Assembly (NCBI GenBank): GCA_017163975.1
Contig: JAFFSR010000227.1
Span: 248,001-312,000 of the forward strand
Direction of reading: 5' to 3'
Source of the DNA: Anastatus disparis
Taxonomy: Eukaryota > Arthropoda > Insecta > Hymenoptera > Eupelmidae
Length of the DNA stretch: 64,000 nt
Part shown: positions 24,246-36,052 of the stretch, piece after piece
How positions within the stretch are numbered: the stretch's first letter is position 1
Layout: every line of letters starts with the position of its first letter
Program-made: the position numbers and the translations under genes
Notes under the pieces: model-generated
The model's input: only the letters and a program-made list of their open reading frames with translations
Databases searched by the model: none
Told to the model about the DNA's origin: nothing

Positions 24246-25740
24246 TTAAGTAGAAAATATTACTTTCAAAGTTTAAATTAACATAAATTGTACTTTGATT
24301 ATCCATCATTATTGAAATTATTCTTCTTTTTCTCACGCATTACTCTCAATTAACTTTTTCTATAATTTTTCAAAACTTTTCTTTGGTAAAGTTATTTTTT
24401 TTAAATTATTTAAAACTATTTGTCAATTATCAATAATAATGAACATAATTTAAAAAAAAACTTTTAAATCACAGGATGCTCATTATTTCTTTAAAAATAA
24501 AAGCAAAAATTTGAATAATAATATGAAAAAAAAACTTAATTATTGTAAAAAATAAAAAGACAAAAAAAAGGTAGAAAACTTCGATATGATTATTTTTATA
24601 TACTAAATCTTCTAGAAAGTGCATTCCATTTACGCAAATTTTGTTTATATAAAAAGGTTTTAGGTTTATTCAAAGGAATTCTTTACTATTTATATTGGAA
24701 TAGACTCGCTTTTTTATTTCTGCAGAGCTAATAAAATAAAAATCTAAAATTCTTTACAAAATTTTAATTTCTTAATGGATGAAAATACACTTTATTTTTG
24801 TATTTTATTTATATCTGATAATAAAGTTAGATTACTCAAAAGCTATTCTTTCTTTTACTTGATAAAAAGAAAATTTCGAGATACAGAGAGATTTTTCTGC
24901 TAAGTTAATCTCTTCCAAAATGGGATATCAGAGCCCAAACATACGTACATTAGTATTATTAATACATTTAAATACTTTGAAAATTATTTTGCCACGTACA
25001 AGTGCGGAGACGTTTAATGTTATCTGGAACCACAGCTGCCGATAACTGTTATCGGTGCAAGAGACTATGTCACACAAGGCGTCACTCTAGACGTTTTTAG
25101 CTAACGAATTCTCAAAAGTTTTTATGCTAATTGACTACTTATTCTTACTCTACCAACCTTTTCGTCTTCCTTTAGAAAAAAATAAGATCATTTGTAATAT
25201 TTATTAATTAGAATAATATTGTATTTTAATTTCAATTTCCAATGAAACATATATTTATTTGTAGAAATAAATACACTTCTAAACTTTAAAAATATTCAGG
25301 AATAATGATTTCATTAACCCTAAGTCGCACGGAATTTGTATTTAAAAAAATTTTTTTTATATTCACGATATAACAATAGAATCATTATTTTTTTCTTATA
25401 AAATATCCAGATCATAGAAGCAGGCATGTGGCTTATTGTGCTTTAAAATATTTTTTTATCAAATGCTATCATTTTTAACTAAAGAATGCTAAACTATTGT
25501 AATACATAAATACCTTATTTCAAAAAATTTTAAATTATGTTAATATTATGTTCAATTTTGACGATGAACTTTAAAGAAAATCCAAATAAAACCTCTAAAA
25601 AAAGTTGAGATGATTGAATTAATTAAAAAAAAATTTTTTGTTTAGAATACTTGTTTGGATATTATTTAAATCTGCAGCTTTTTGCAATTCATACTTCCGA
25701 TTATCATAACTTTTCAGGTTACAGATCTTGCCAAATATGG

Positions 25741-26100
25741 GTAAAGCCACATCCGACGGTCTAATACTTCGAAAAACTCAAGTTATAAACGTTTATATTC
25801 TTATTTTTAGAAAAATGAAAAAAAAGAGCTAATTAATAAAAATTACTAAAAATCACCGTTCTTCAGAATTTAAATGATTTTTAGTACTATCTTGCTGCTT
25901 AACTTTAAACAAGCATAACTTTGTTTCTAATTATTATCTCTATTTCATTTTAGTTATTCTAAATTTATTAAAGACAATTCTGAACTGAATTATTGGCACT
26001 TGAATTATAAGCTCTTTTTTTAAATTTTTATAAAAATAAGACCATAAACGTCCATATCTTGAGTTTTTCGAAGCATTAAACCATACCGAAGTAGCTTTAT
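25741..26100. repeat. Inverted repeat, 360 bp
   Basis: GTAAAGCCAC..GGTCTAATACTTCGAAAAAC on the left pairs with GTTTTTCGAAGCATTAAACC..GTAGCTTTA on the right; internal blocks (TTATTTTTA, GAGCTAATT/AAGCTC) continue the match weakly. Confidence 0.72.
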
Positions 26101-26344
26101 AACTTGACGAACAATCATTGTAGAAAATTTGAAAAAAATGCTCTTTTAGAGTACTTTAAAATCTATTTTTTTCAGATTTTTTTATCTCATACTCGAAAAA
26201 CGGTGTGAGCGGATCTAAAATTTAAAAAATTAGCAAAAAATGTTTATTTTCAAGTAATTTTTTTAATACCATAAAAAAACTTTGAAAATAATATAATACA
26301 GCGTTTTTAAAGCTCTAGAGAAGTACTTTGAAATCGTTTTTTTA

Positions 26345-26845
26345 GAATTTTTCTATTGGGTCACGGTTTTTTTCCTAACTTTGGGATATTTTTTCTTACA
26401 TAAAATCATGAAAAAAGCCGCATTCATTCGGTCCAACGCTCGATTTTTTCAACTAGTTCAAAAAGTATGATGGAAAGAAAATTAAAATTAAATTCAGACT
26501 AAAATAAAGCATTTATTTTCTATGTATCTTTTCAGCTAAATATTTTTATTCCCTTATAACTTCTAAATAACTTGAGCTTTTTGAACGCATTTTTTTAATT
26601 AATAGGTTTTGATGTCAACTTTAATATGCAATCAGTAAAAACCTTATAGAATAAGTAGTTCGAAAACTGTAAAACTATATAAAAAAGATGCAAATTTTTT
26701 AACAAAATAAACAAATTGCTCATAACTCGGAAAAAATCGAGCGTTAGACCGAATAGACGCGGTTTTTTTCATGATTTTATGTAAGAAAAAATATCCCAAA
26801 GTTAGAAGAAAATCCGAGACCGAAATGCAATGCACTCTCCTTGTC
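26345..26845. repeat. Inverted repeat, related to R1
   Basis: CTTTGGGATATTTTTTCTTA with CATAAAATCATGAAAAAA and CCAACGCTCGATTTTTTC is mirrored by GAAAAAATCGAGCGTTAGAC and TTTTTTCATGATTTTATG on the right. The layout (CG ends, AACGCTC, central A/T) resembles R1. Confidence 0.75.
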
Positions 26846-27820
26846 AGTGTGATGTTGACGTTTGTTCGATGTACTATGATAATTGTTTCTTTCTGATGTA
26901 TTTTTTATAAATAATTTTTCGTTTTTGTTATGTATATTATAATTTTTCCTGCCTGGAGAGGACCGGGGAAGTTTGTTTCCCAAGACGGTCAAAATGTTGT
27001 TATCATTAAAATAAAATGGGTTTATAAAAGAAATTGAATAGTCACTAGATTCAATATTTCCTTAACATATATCTCGTCCATACTAGCATCTTATAAATTA
27101 CTTCAAAAATATTTAGTTTAGTAATTATAACAAAAATTTATATTAGACAAGGAGCTATATGACCTCCTGTTAATAGTAGTATCTGAAATTCCAACAAAAA
27201 ATAATTATTTAATCACAAAGAAATTCAACTAAATAAAATGTTAAAAAATAATGTTTAATATCTTAAATTTTATAAATAAAATATAAAAATCGATAAAGAA
27301 ATTTTATTATTCTCAATTTAGTTATAACATGATAAAATTTCAAAAAAATTTTATATTAAATACAATTCATGGAATTTTTTAAAAGTTTATGGTATAATAA
27401 ACAATAAAAAATTTAAAAAATTTGATACCATTCAAATGAATTTTACTTAATACATGATTATCGTTAATGAAATTAATTCCTTAAATTTTATCGAAAAATT
27501 AAAGTTTCTTTAAAAAATATTTAAAATTAACGTTTATATAAAAAATATAATAAAATTTTCAATTACACGATTGTTTAACATAAATAGCAAGTATCATATT
27601 GTTTGAAAATGTTCAATTAAATTCTGAGCTTTTGTGTTTTACATAAGGATTGTTCTTTTTTTTCTCTCTATCTTTTACAAGTTATAAAGAGCTTTTGTTC
27701 TCCATCTCTTTGAGCGTTTACTTTGGAGAAAATCCAAGAAATAAAAAGAAAAAAGTAGAAAAGAAGAGATGAAGGTGGCCAATTTTTCAATCGAGCTTCT
27801 TTTTTGACTCTTTGTTTCAG

Positions 27821-27943
27821 GAACTTATTACTACGCTTTACATCGGCTTCCTAGGATTGATCTTCGCCAGCTTTTTAGTCTATCTTGCTGAGAAGGATGA
27901 CGAACATTTCAATAACTTCGCTAAAGCCTTATGGTGGGGAGTG
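27821..27943 (+). CDS. KCNQ: KCNQ exon W2: S5, turret and start of pore helix
   Basis: Acceptor ctttgtttcag, donor GGAGTG/gtaagc, phase 0 at both ends, 41 codons. It opens with [19 protein letters not shown], the start of S5, which continues the S4-S5 linker of W1 (YAHRQ joined to ELITT). S5 ends in VYLAEK. A short acidic turret (DDEHFNN) follows, then FAKALWWGV, the pore-helix start that is diagnostic for KCNQ (the ALWWG element). The turret is short, as in other KCNQ proteins. Read-through past the donor meets a stop only after many codons, but the family alignment clearly ends at WWGV. Confidence 0.97.
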
Positions 27944-28432
27944 GTAAGCTATATTTGTTTCATTTGCATGACATATTCAATGCTTCTCATTAAACATGTC
28001 TATTGTATTATGACAATGTAACGCTTAACAATTGATAACGCAATTGTATAACTTTTCTAATGAACAATTTGTAATTTCTTGATTTATGTGTGTGAGTGTT
28101 TTTTCAATTATTTGTAGTTATTTAGTATCAATTACTCTTGGTTTACAAAGAAGAAATATTTTAATCATATTTAATTTTTCTACAGTTAGAATTTTAAAAA
28201 TAGGGGATTTTCCTTGAAACTTTAAATTTCTTTTCTTTTAATGTAATTTTCGCGTGCTAAATTTTACAATTATGTAAAGAAATCTTGCTTATTTCTCAAT
28301 GCCAACAAAAGTTTTTTTTTTCAAATTCCATAAACAATTTTTTCACGCAATAAAGTCAATTGTTCAGCTGATTCTGAGAAACAATTTATCCTTTAAACAG
28401 AATTATAAGTAAAATTATAAGCAAATACAATC

Positions 28433-28755
28433 AAGGGGATGCATCAGTCCTGTTTTACCATTTTTAAAAACAATTTTTCTCTGAAATGGGTAATCACATA
28501 GGATTTTCCGTTTGGGAATAGTTTTCATTTTGAAAAATAAAGAGCGGACAACTATTTTGGTCCCTGAACTCATCAAAAAGCTTTATTCGTGCTAAATAAA
28601 AATTAATAAATTTATATTTATTTGTTGACATCGCCATGTTTGTTGCTATGCATGAGAACAAGAGAAACGTTGCAACCAGTTATATTGTATATCTATATCG
28701 CATAGTAACGAAAATTGTTTTAAAAAATGGTAAAACAGGACTGATGCATCCCCTT
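28433..28755. mobile_element. 323-bp MITE with 45-bp inverted ends
   Basis: AAGGGGATGCATCAGTCCTG then TTTTACCATTTTTAAAAACA at the left; the exact complement ends at CATCCCCTT on the right. No ORF. It begins 490 nt after exon W2. Confidence 0.92.
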
Positions 28756-29094
28756 AATGACATAAATTAAAAATATCTTTGTAAACAAAGAAATAACAAA
28801 TGAATTCTGAATTCGCGTTTCTTTAAGTCTTTGGTAATGGTTGGAAAGAAATATCTTGTTTCAGATTGCATAAGTTTGCTAGAGATTTGTAGTTTAATTG
28901 TATAGTAGGGGATTATCAAAAGGAGGAATTTAATTACTACCGCACTCTCTTGTACAGATGTATAAAGACTATGCAGTAGATCTGAAGTCTTCTATAAGTA
29001 AATGCTATCAAGCGAGTCAAAGGTTTGACTTATTTAAACTTTAAAAAAATTCGATGTTTAATAAATAAGCACTACTAGTATTTCATAGCAATTT

Positions 29095-29348
29095 TCAAAA
29101 TGCGGACAAATGAAGGAATCCACCAAAATACTACACATAAAAAGTTATATACAAACTTTCAATGTATAGTATTTTGAGGCTAGGTTTGTCGAATTTCATA
29201 TCTAATTTCCAATCCAAGTTTATAAAAAAATAACAAGTCAAAATGATTTTTTTTTTTCAACACAAATTATTGTATTAATTCAAAAAGATACGAATAAAAT
29301 AAAAAAAAAGCAAAATTCGATTTCAGCAGCTCCGACATGCCGTTAAAA
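29095..29348. repeat. Partial copy of the 5.0-6.0 kb element interior
   Basis: GGTTTGTCGA..TT.ATATCTAATTTCCAATCCAAG and CAGCTCCGACATGCCGTTAA match 5575-5870 in the same orientation, with indels. The inverted ends are absent here. Confidence 0.8.
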
Positions 29349-29671
29349 GGATTCGTTTCTTAATACATTTTTGACCTATTAAACATTTTAAAATAAATAC
29401 ATCGTCATTATTGTTTTTTATTAACTTTTTTCTTTACTTATAAACCAAATGCAAATTCATACAATGTGTATATCATAAGAACTTGAAGTAACTGTATTTT
29501 AAAATGTCGATTGAACGATATAACTAAAGAAACAAGCAAAAAATAGAAATAAAAAAAAGAAAAGGGTCAATTACGTTATTACCAAAAGGTTTCTATCTTG
29601 TTTTTTTATAACTTTAAATCTCGCGTGTCAATTCTTTTCACCCTCGTAATGTATAAATATATTATTTCCAG

Positions 29672-29782
29672 ATTACACTGTGCACCGTTGGTTATGGCGA
29701 TGCCGTGCCAAAAACTTGGCAGGGTAAAGTTATCGCTTCCTTTTGCGCACTCCTTGGTATATCGTTCTTCGCCTTACCAGCT
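29672..29782 (+). CDS. KCNQ: KCNQ exon W3: selectivity filter and first half of S6
   Basis: Acceptor tatttccag, donor CCAGCT/gtaagt, phase 0 at both ends, 37 codons. It encodes [19 protein letters not shown], the rest of the pore helix, the filter TVGYGD and the outer mouth, then [18 protein letters not shown], the start of S6. Vertebrate KCNQ channels usually have TTIGYGD at the filter; here it reads CTVGYGD, a mild change that still keeps the GYG carbonyl ladder. The intron that follows splits the S6 PAG hinge between Ala and Gly. As a very short exon with the highest functional constraint in the protein, it is a good anchor for locating the gene in assemblies. Confidence 0.97.
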
Positions 29783-30299
29783 GTAAGTTTTTTTTTTCAT
29801 AATTCTGTTTTTACTTTTATTAGATAACGTGGATTCATCTATATTCCATTTTTTTATATATCACCCTGTTGATCAATTTTTCCATCTTCGTTCGTTATTC
29901 AAGATTTTACGTCAATATGAACATGAATTATTCAAGTTGGAAATTTATTAATAGTATTTCGGTTCTTTTCATATGCACTAGAAATATATAATAGATATTT
30001 ATTATAAAAAAAACGCTGCCAAATGCTTTGGCGCAATGCTTTCTCATATAGAGCTCATTGAGTTAGAGTAATTTGATTTTATTTTTTTAAATGTGATTTC
30101 AATGTAAAAAACATAATTTCTATTCAAGAAAAATTAGTGAGTATGAGAGAGTGATTAGGAAATAGGAAGAGAGAGAGTCAGGGATGGATAAAAATAGGGT
30201 AAAAAAGAGAATCAATCTAAGATAGAAAGACAGAGAGGAAGTGAGGAAGTAAGGGAAGAGTTAGTGAAAGTGTTGAATCAGAAATCAAAAGAAGTGATC

Positions 30300-31965
30300 A
30301 AAGAACTACGCTAAGAAAATTATTTTATTAAAGCTTGTTTTATAAAGGCAGTAGCAAACAACTTGTATACAAATTTTAGAGCAAATTTATCGAGTAGTTT
30401 ACGTAAAATGGAAAAAAAATGGCAAATGAATATTTTTTTCAAAATTTAAAAAATTTTCTAAAACTATGAATAAGAAAATTGGTTTTTAAAAGTCATACTT
30501 CTTTTGACAGATGTAAATAATTCTCATGTAATCAGTAATTTACGAAAAATAAAAGAAAAAAATCAAATTTTTTTTTCAATTTTTCAAATGGTTTTAAAAT
30601 TAAAACTACACTAAGAAAACCAATTTTTAATAGATTCCTACGTACTTAGACAAAAAAATAGATAGTATGCAAAATTTGAAGTAAATCCAAATCGAGATCT
30701 AATTGACTAAATAAATACAATTTTTTTTTCAAAATTTCTTTTTCAAAATTTTCAAAATGCTCTAAAATTAAAACTACGCTCGGAAAATCAATTTTTGAAA
30801 ATTTTTCTTCTTTTGGCAGTCGCAAATAATTTCCCTCCAAATTTTAGAACAAATCTATCGAGTACTTTACATAAAATAACAAAAAAATAAAAAAAAATCG
30901 AAATTTTTTTAATTTTCTAAAATTGTAACTACGCTAAGAAAATAAGTTTTCAAAAGCTTGTTTTCTTCAGACAATAGCGAATTAATTGTATAAAAATTTC
31001 GGAGAAAATCTATTGTATGGTTTACGTAAAATAAAAAATAATTGAAAAATTAAAATTTTTTTGAAAATTTTTAAAATGTTCTAAAATTATAACTGCGCTA
31101 AGAAAATTAGTTTTTTAAAGCTTGTTTTCTTCAGATAGTAGCAAATAACTTTCATACAAATTTTGGAGTAAATCTATCAAATGGTTTTCGTAAAAAAGAA
31201 AAAAATTTTTTAAATGCTCTAAAATTAAAAGTGCGATAAGAAAACCAGTTTTCAAAAATTTTTCTTTTGGCAGTTGAAAATAATTTCTATGCAAATTTTT
31301 TGACAAATTCTTTAAGTAGTTTACGTAAAATACAAAAAAAATGAAAAATCGAAATTTTTTTTCAGTAGCTTCCCGCCTAGTTAGACAAAAAAACTTGTGT
31401 ACAAAATTTGAAGCAAATCCATCGAGTAGTTTTCAAGATCTGACTGACGTACTGAATTCATACATACACACACACATACATACATACAGACATTTTCTGG
31501 AAACCACTTTTTTCGACTCCTTAACTAAATATATGTACAAATTAATGAAAAAATAGAAAAAATTTTTTTTATCGATACAATGCTTTTTCTATGAGAAAGC
31601 AAAATGAGGATTAATCTGAGATAAAAGGACAGAGGGAAGGAAGTAAGAAAAGAGTTAGCAACAGCGTTAAATCAGAAATCAAAAGAAGTGATCAAAGAGT
31701 TACGCTAAGAAAATTATTTCTTAAAAGCTTGTTTAAAAAAAATAATAGCAAATAACTTGTATACAAATTTTAGAGCAAATCTATGGAGTAGTTTACGTAA
31801 AATAAAAAAAATAAAATGAAAATTTTTTTAAACATTTAAAAAATTTTCTAAAATTAAAACTATACTAAGAAAATCAATTTTCAATAGTTTTCCTCCTACT
31901 TGAACAAGAAAATTGATAGTATGCAAAATTTGAAACAAATTCATCGAGTAATTTTCAATATCTAA
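30300..31965. repeat. Degenerate tandem array, units about 110-150 bp
   Basis: Phrases CGCTAAGAAAATTA, AAGCTTGTTTTCTTCAGA, AAATAACTTGTATACAAATT and GAGTAGTTTACGTAAAATA recur about nine to ten times with heavy divergence. A spacer with CAGAAATCAAAAGAAGTGAT occurs twice, at 30280 and 31670. The end phrase CATACAGACATTTTCTGG closes the first block near 31500. Confidence 0.75.
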
Positions 31966-31966
31966 T

Positions 31967-32108
31967 TGGCTAAATAATAGTATATTATTTATCAAGGGAG
32001 AAAAGCGGACTATTGCCGCTTAGTCTCGCTACGCTCGACCGGCAACCTATACATGGGCATCGATAGTCCGCATTTTCTCCCGAGGAGAATATACGATTTT
32101 TTTCATAT
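31967..32108. repeat. Hairpin element with CTCGCTACGCTCGA apex
   Basis: AATAGTATATTATTTATCAA at the left; GGGAGAAAAGCGGACTATTG pairs with GATAGTCCGCATTTTCTCCC; the right end GAATATACGATTTTTTT matches that at 34860. Apex TCTCGCTACGCTCGA at 32024-32038. Confidence 0.85.
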
Positions 32109-32773
32109 CGGATAGAAAGTTCGCTATCGAAAACAAATAATAAATCGTTTGTGTACGTGCGCGAGCCACGCTTTTGTTCTGCTACGTATATGGCACTACA
32201 TTCTTGTGATGATAATTCATAAATAAATAAAAAAGTCTATGCACTGTTCTTCTTTATACACTGTTCATAAAACAAGTGTTAAATTATTAAACACAAGAAT
32301 AAAATTCAATCTCAACCAAAACGCGTTGACAACTTATTGCACGCGTTTTGACTGCGTTTTCTCTCTTTCTACTTCTGGAAGACTACATAAAAAAAAAGAG
32401 AGAGAGATATACAACTGACTTTGACGATCATCTTGTTCGCTTTTACTATCCCTTTCTCAAGGATTATATAGAAAAAGGAGAGAGACGGCATAACGTGCAC
32501 GCGCATGCGCACAGCTTTGTATACTATACTATACGAGTTAATAATTTCTGACGAGGTAGACCGGGGAGAGTATATAGCTAACTTTCTATCCTGAAATCAG
32601 GGAACCAAGTACGAACTTTCTGCCGGGATATGAGAAAAATTTTTTTTATTGATATAATGATTTCTCTATGAGAAAGTAATTCATAGACATAGAATATTTT
32701 TTAAATACTCCAGGAATATAAATAAATGATTCAAAATAGAATAAATTTAATCGAATCAAAATTTTGAAAAAAG

Positions 32774-32958
32774 GGTATTTTGGGCTCGGGATTCGCCTTG
32801 AAAGTCCAGCAGCAACAGCGGCAAAAACATATGATACGTCGACGACAGCCAGCCGCAAGTTTAATTCAAGCACTTTGGAGGTGTTATGCAGCCGACGAGC
32901 ACAGCATAAGCACAGCGACCTGGAAAATTCATCAGGTCCCACTACCAAGTCCGCCCAG
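32774..32958 (+). CDS. KCNQ: KCNQ exon W4: end of S6 and calmodulin-binding helix A
   Basis: Starts directly after gaaaaaag with GGT ATT TTG (GIL) and ends CCGCCCAG/gtttgc in phase 2; 61 codons plus two bases. [15 protein letters not shown] completes S6 and enters the cytoplasm. [10 protein letters not shown] is the basic stretch just below the gate, a PIP2-contact region in the family. [15 protein letters not shown] is the IQ-type helix A that binds the calmodulin C-lobe. STATWKIHQ follows, then a proline-rich start of the disordered linker. The acceptor has a weak, A-rich tract instead of a pyrimidine tract, but phase and homology leave no doubt about the boundary. The antisense strand is also open here; that is a shadow. 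Confidence 0.96.
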
Positions 32959-33479
32959 GTTTGCCATTTTTATTAAATTTAAAGTTTTTTTTTATTCTTT
33001 CTTCATTATTATTTTTCTTTTCATCCATACACAATCAATGCCAAAGCGTACATATATTATTTTACACATATAAAGCATAAATTTTAACTTTTACATCAAG
33101 CAATTTTATTTTTATTGCTGCTTTTAAGATATAAGTAAAAAAATAGCTAACTAAAGTTATTTTTATCAAATTTTTAAGCTCTTCTGATGCATAGATTTTA
33201 GAACGCTTAGATAGAATATGCTTATTGCCTATTGTTGATAATAATTTTAAAAGGAAAATCTAAAATTGCCTCCTTTTTCAGTGTGTTTGTCAAGAAAGCA
33301 CACTTAGCACATGTCGTGAGCGGGATTAGAACTCGTACAAAATAAAAAAGTTTATTTTTAATAAAAATATTTAAGCATTGTATGCACGAATAAGCAAAAA
33401 TCAAAAAAACATTGTAATTTGCATTGCGAATCAAACATTATACGTTTAAATTTTCAAAAAAATTCATTCTTATATATTA

Positions 33480-33711
33480 TAGGGTCAATCAGCCGGTAAA
33501 TGGACGCTTAATCGATGTAAATGGACACTTTTCGAAGTTTTCTCAAATTAATAGTATTAATGATTAAAAATTTTTTATTGCACTATAATTTTGCAATGTA
33601 ATTACTCTACATGCAGAAGATTAGTTACATATAAGGAAACTGAATGTTCAAGACTTATCTTCAATTTTGTCCAGTTATTGGAGGTGTCCATTTACCGGCT
33701 GATTGACCCTA
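33480..33711. mobile_element. MITE, TAGGGTCAATCAGCCGGTAA ends
   Basis: About 28 bp inverted ends: TAGGGTCAATCAGCCGGTAA then ATGGACGC, complement at the right closing GGCTGATTGACCCTA. 232 bp, no ORF. Confidence 0.92.
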
Positions 33712-33849
33712 CTATAGTTTGAAATTTTAATGAATTTATTTGAAAATTTGAATGAACAATATAATAAAAAATTATAAAAAAATTATTTATTTAATATGAT
33801 ATTAGTAACCTTTCCATTCCCTTATACAGTAGATTGATTTTTTTTAAAT

Positions 33850-34570
33850 ACAGTCGACGATCTGAGTCCCGCCGCCTTCTCCTCTATCGACTCGCTCGTG
33901 CGTTACCCCCACTCGCTGACTAAAAGAATTTGTTTCCAAACATTCTGAGTCCCGCCACTGCTCTATGCGACTTTTTCACTTGTAAAAATGGGTTTATTAA
34001 TTTCATTTTTTTGTTTAGAATACAAAAAATGTTTATTGAAATAAAAAGTAACAAAGAAATAATATAATATTGCATAATTCTCATTTATATCTACTGAAAA
34101 AAATATAAAAATTAAACTAGATATATTTAATCAATTAATAAAATGTTATTTTACATTTAAAAATTTAAGTGATTGCTTTATAAATAAAAGATAAAATAAA
34201 TCTTATTTCATTTCATTTTCATAATAACAATGAGTATTTAGTTCATCAATAAATAATATATTCTTTAATTTTTAAATTTATGTTACCTATAAATAAAAAA
34301 ATTTAATTTTTATATTTTTTATAGTAAGTATAAATGAGAATTATGCAATATTACAATATTTTTTGTTACCTTTTATTTTTATAAACGTTTATTGTATTCT
34401 AAACAAAAAAATTAAACTAATAAATTCATTTTTACAAGTGAAAAAGTCGCATAGAGCAGCGGCGGAACTCAGAATGTTTGGAAACAAATTCTTTTAGTCA
34501 GCGAGTGGGGGTAACGCACGAGCGAGTCGATAGAGGAGAAGGCGGCGGGACTCAGATCGTCGACTGTATT
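33850..34570. mobile_element. 720-bp foldback element
   Basis: Arms of about 200 bp: ACAGTCGACGATCTGAGTCC, CGACTCGCTCGTGCGTTACC and AAACATTCTGAGTCCCGCC are mirrored in GGCGGAACTCAGAATGTTT, GGTAACGCACGAGCGAGTCG and GGGACTCAGATCGTCGACTG. The arms are nearly identical, so insertion or repair is recent. The centre is AT-rich with no ORF. Confidence 0.92.
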
Positions 34571-34667
34571 TTAAAATACTTTTGACATTATAAATAATTT
34601 CTCTTTACAGGCATGATCATTTATACTTATAGAACAAACGTAGAAAGATTAAATTTAATTTTAACAG

Positions 34668-34862
34668 GCGGCTGTATAGCTCTGTCCTTGTCTAATCTAA
34701 ATGTTTATTATTATTAATAAATTAATAGTATATTATTAACCAAGGGAGAGAAGTTGACCATTAATGGTCGCGTATGGTTTGCCCCCGAGCGCAGCGAGGG
34801 GGCAAATACGCGAGCAATTGATGGTCAACTTCTCTCCCGAGGTGAATATACGATTTTTTCTT
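34668..34862. repeat. Element end plus hairpin with GAGCGCAGCGAG apex
   Basis: GGCGGCTGTATAGCTCTGTC then CTTGTCTAATCTAAAT starts a block found again at 35.67, 36.05 and 37.09 kb. Inside, at 34727, AATAGTATATTATTAACC begins a hairpin with GGGAGAGAAGTTGACCAT / ATGGTCAACTTCTCTCCC and the apex CCCCGAGCGCAGCGAGGGG (34783-34801). Confidence 0.85.
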
Positions 34863-35334
34863 ATTCCCGGCGAAAAGTTTGCTCAACAATAAATGTTTAT
34901 TTATAAAAAATGAATAAAAATTCATTAAAATTTTTGCGGCTGTAGTGCGTCGGCACATCGAGTAGTGGACCTGCGCACTAGCGTTTATTCGAGTGAGAAA
35001 GAAGTGGCGTGCGAGTGCGAAAGAGAAAGAAAGCAAGCGAGCCCAATGTATCAAGTCTTTTAAACTATTAGATGATAAATCATTAAATAATATCAAACTC
35101 GGTATTGAAGCAATTTTATAATTCATTGTTTGTAAAAGTTATTTAGGTTAAAAGTTATTTATATTACAGTTAGTATATATATCTATATATACACATGGTG
35201 ATTTATTTTCTTTTCAGCATATCTTAACCTTAATTCTATTTGAATATTTTGTAATCTGTAAAAAGTGATAAAATGTTTAATATTATTGATAAAATGTAAA
35301 AAGTGCACGTGAAATTTAAATAATAAATAATATT

Positions 35335-35475
35335 TTTTTTTTAATTTTATTTAACGTCGCTGTATTTATGCTATCATTGCGATGCTATTTAGCGACGAGG
35401 TCGTTTCAATGTGTTTGTGAACAAAGCATGTATATCGTATACAGTGATGCTTGTATCAATCAGCCGCCAAGAGCG
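35335..35475. repeat. Repeat R4, partner of 22.2-22.4 kb
   Basis: TTTAACGTCGCTGTATTTAT, GCTATCATTGCGATGC and CGACGAGGTCGTTT are the reverse complement of 22255-22360. Confidence 0.78.
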
Positions 35476-35668
35476 GGATTAGAAAAATTTATATTACACG
35501 CTTTTTTTCATACATAAATTGATATATCGTTTAAAAGAGTGTCTTCGTGAATGTAGCAGTAAAGTTTTGCATGGATAAATATCTGAGTACGAGAGAGACA
35601 GAGTGAGCCAGCCAGCGGTCTCTGAATCGGCGCACAAGTTTAGTGCGCAACTCAGCTTAGCATTTAAG

Positions 35669-36052
35669 AGGAGGCCGTATAACTCTGTCCTTGTCTAATC
35701 TAAATTTTCGTTATTATTAATAAATTAAATATTATTATAAAAAAGTAACGGAATAGTCCAATAGATTTCAGGACAAGCAAACTATCCTATTCTATGAAAA
35801 AATATAAAATTTTCATTAGTTTTCAAGTGAGGTCCGAAACGGAAAAACAATTGAACTTGATATCTGTTATTCTGTTTCAGACCTCACTCGAAAACTAATG
35901 AAAATTTTATATTTTTTTATAGAATAGGATCGTTTGCTCGTCCTGAAATCTATTGGGCTATACTCTTACCTTTGTGTAATAATATTTAATTTATTAATAA
36001 TAACGAAAATTTAGATTAGACACGGACAGAGCTATACGGCCGCCTCTTAAGA
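35669..36052. mobile_element. 384-bp palindrome
   Basis: Ends GAGGCCGTATAACTCTGTCC and its complement GGACAGAGCTATACGGCCGC. The arms run through AATAGTCCAATAGATTTCAG and TCAGACCTCACT up to the centre. Confidence 0.92.

Larger units (their letters stand above)
11833..27820 (+). other. KCNQ intron W1-W2 (16 kb)
   Basis: Holds several hairpin elements (12.3-15.3 kb), a 22-bp minisatellite, R2 repeat copies 2 and 3, a 375-bp palindrome (20.8-21.2 kb) and inverted repeats at 25.7-26.8 kb. The parts 15900-17200, 18560-20830, 21220-23860 and 24250-25730 are AT-rich with short chance ORFs only; 22.2-22.4 kb is an inverted match to 35.3-35.5 kb. Confidence 0.85.
27944..29671 (+). other. KCNQ intron W2-W3
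   Basis: Canonical gtaagc..cag ends. Contains a 323-bp MITE with 45-bp inverted ends (28433-28755) and a diverged partial copy (29095-29348) of the internal part of the element at 5.0-6.0 kb. Nothing else is recognisable. Confidence 0.9.
29783..32773 (+). other. KCNQ intron W3-W4
   Basis: Begins gtaagt and ends gaaaaaag. Most of it is a degenerate array of units of about 110-150 bp (30.3-32.0 kb), followed by a hairpin element at 31.97 kb and a further repeat end with the phrase TTTCTATGAGAAAG near 31590 and 32665. No coding signal was seen. Confidence 0.88.

Noticed and set aside
32646..32948. 100-codon minus-strand ORF over exon W4
   Set aside because: Mirror of a GC-richer coding exon; no independent evidence.
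34761..35126. 121-codon minus-strand ORF
   Set aside because: Runs through a hairpin element and AT-rich DNA; composition is not protein-like and no family is recognisable.
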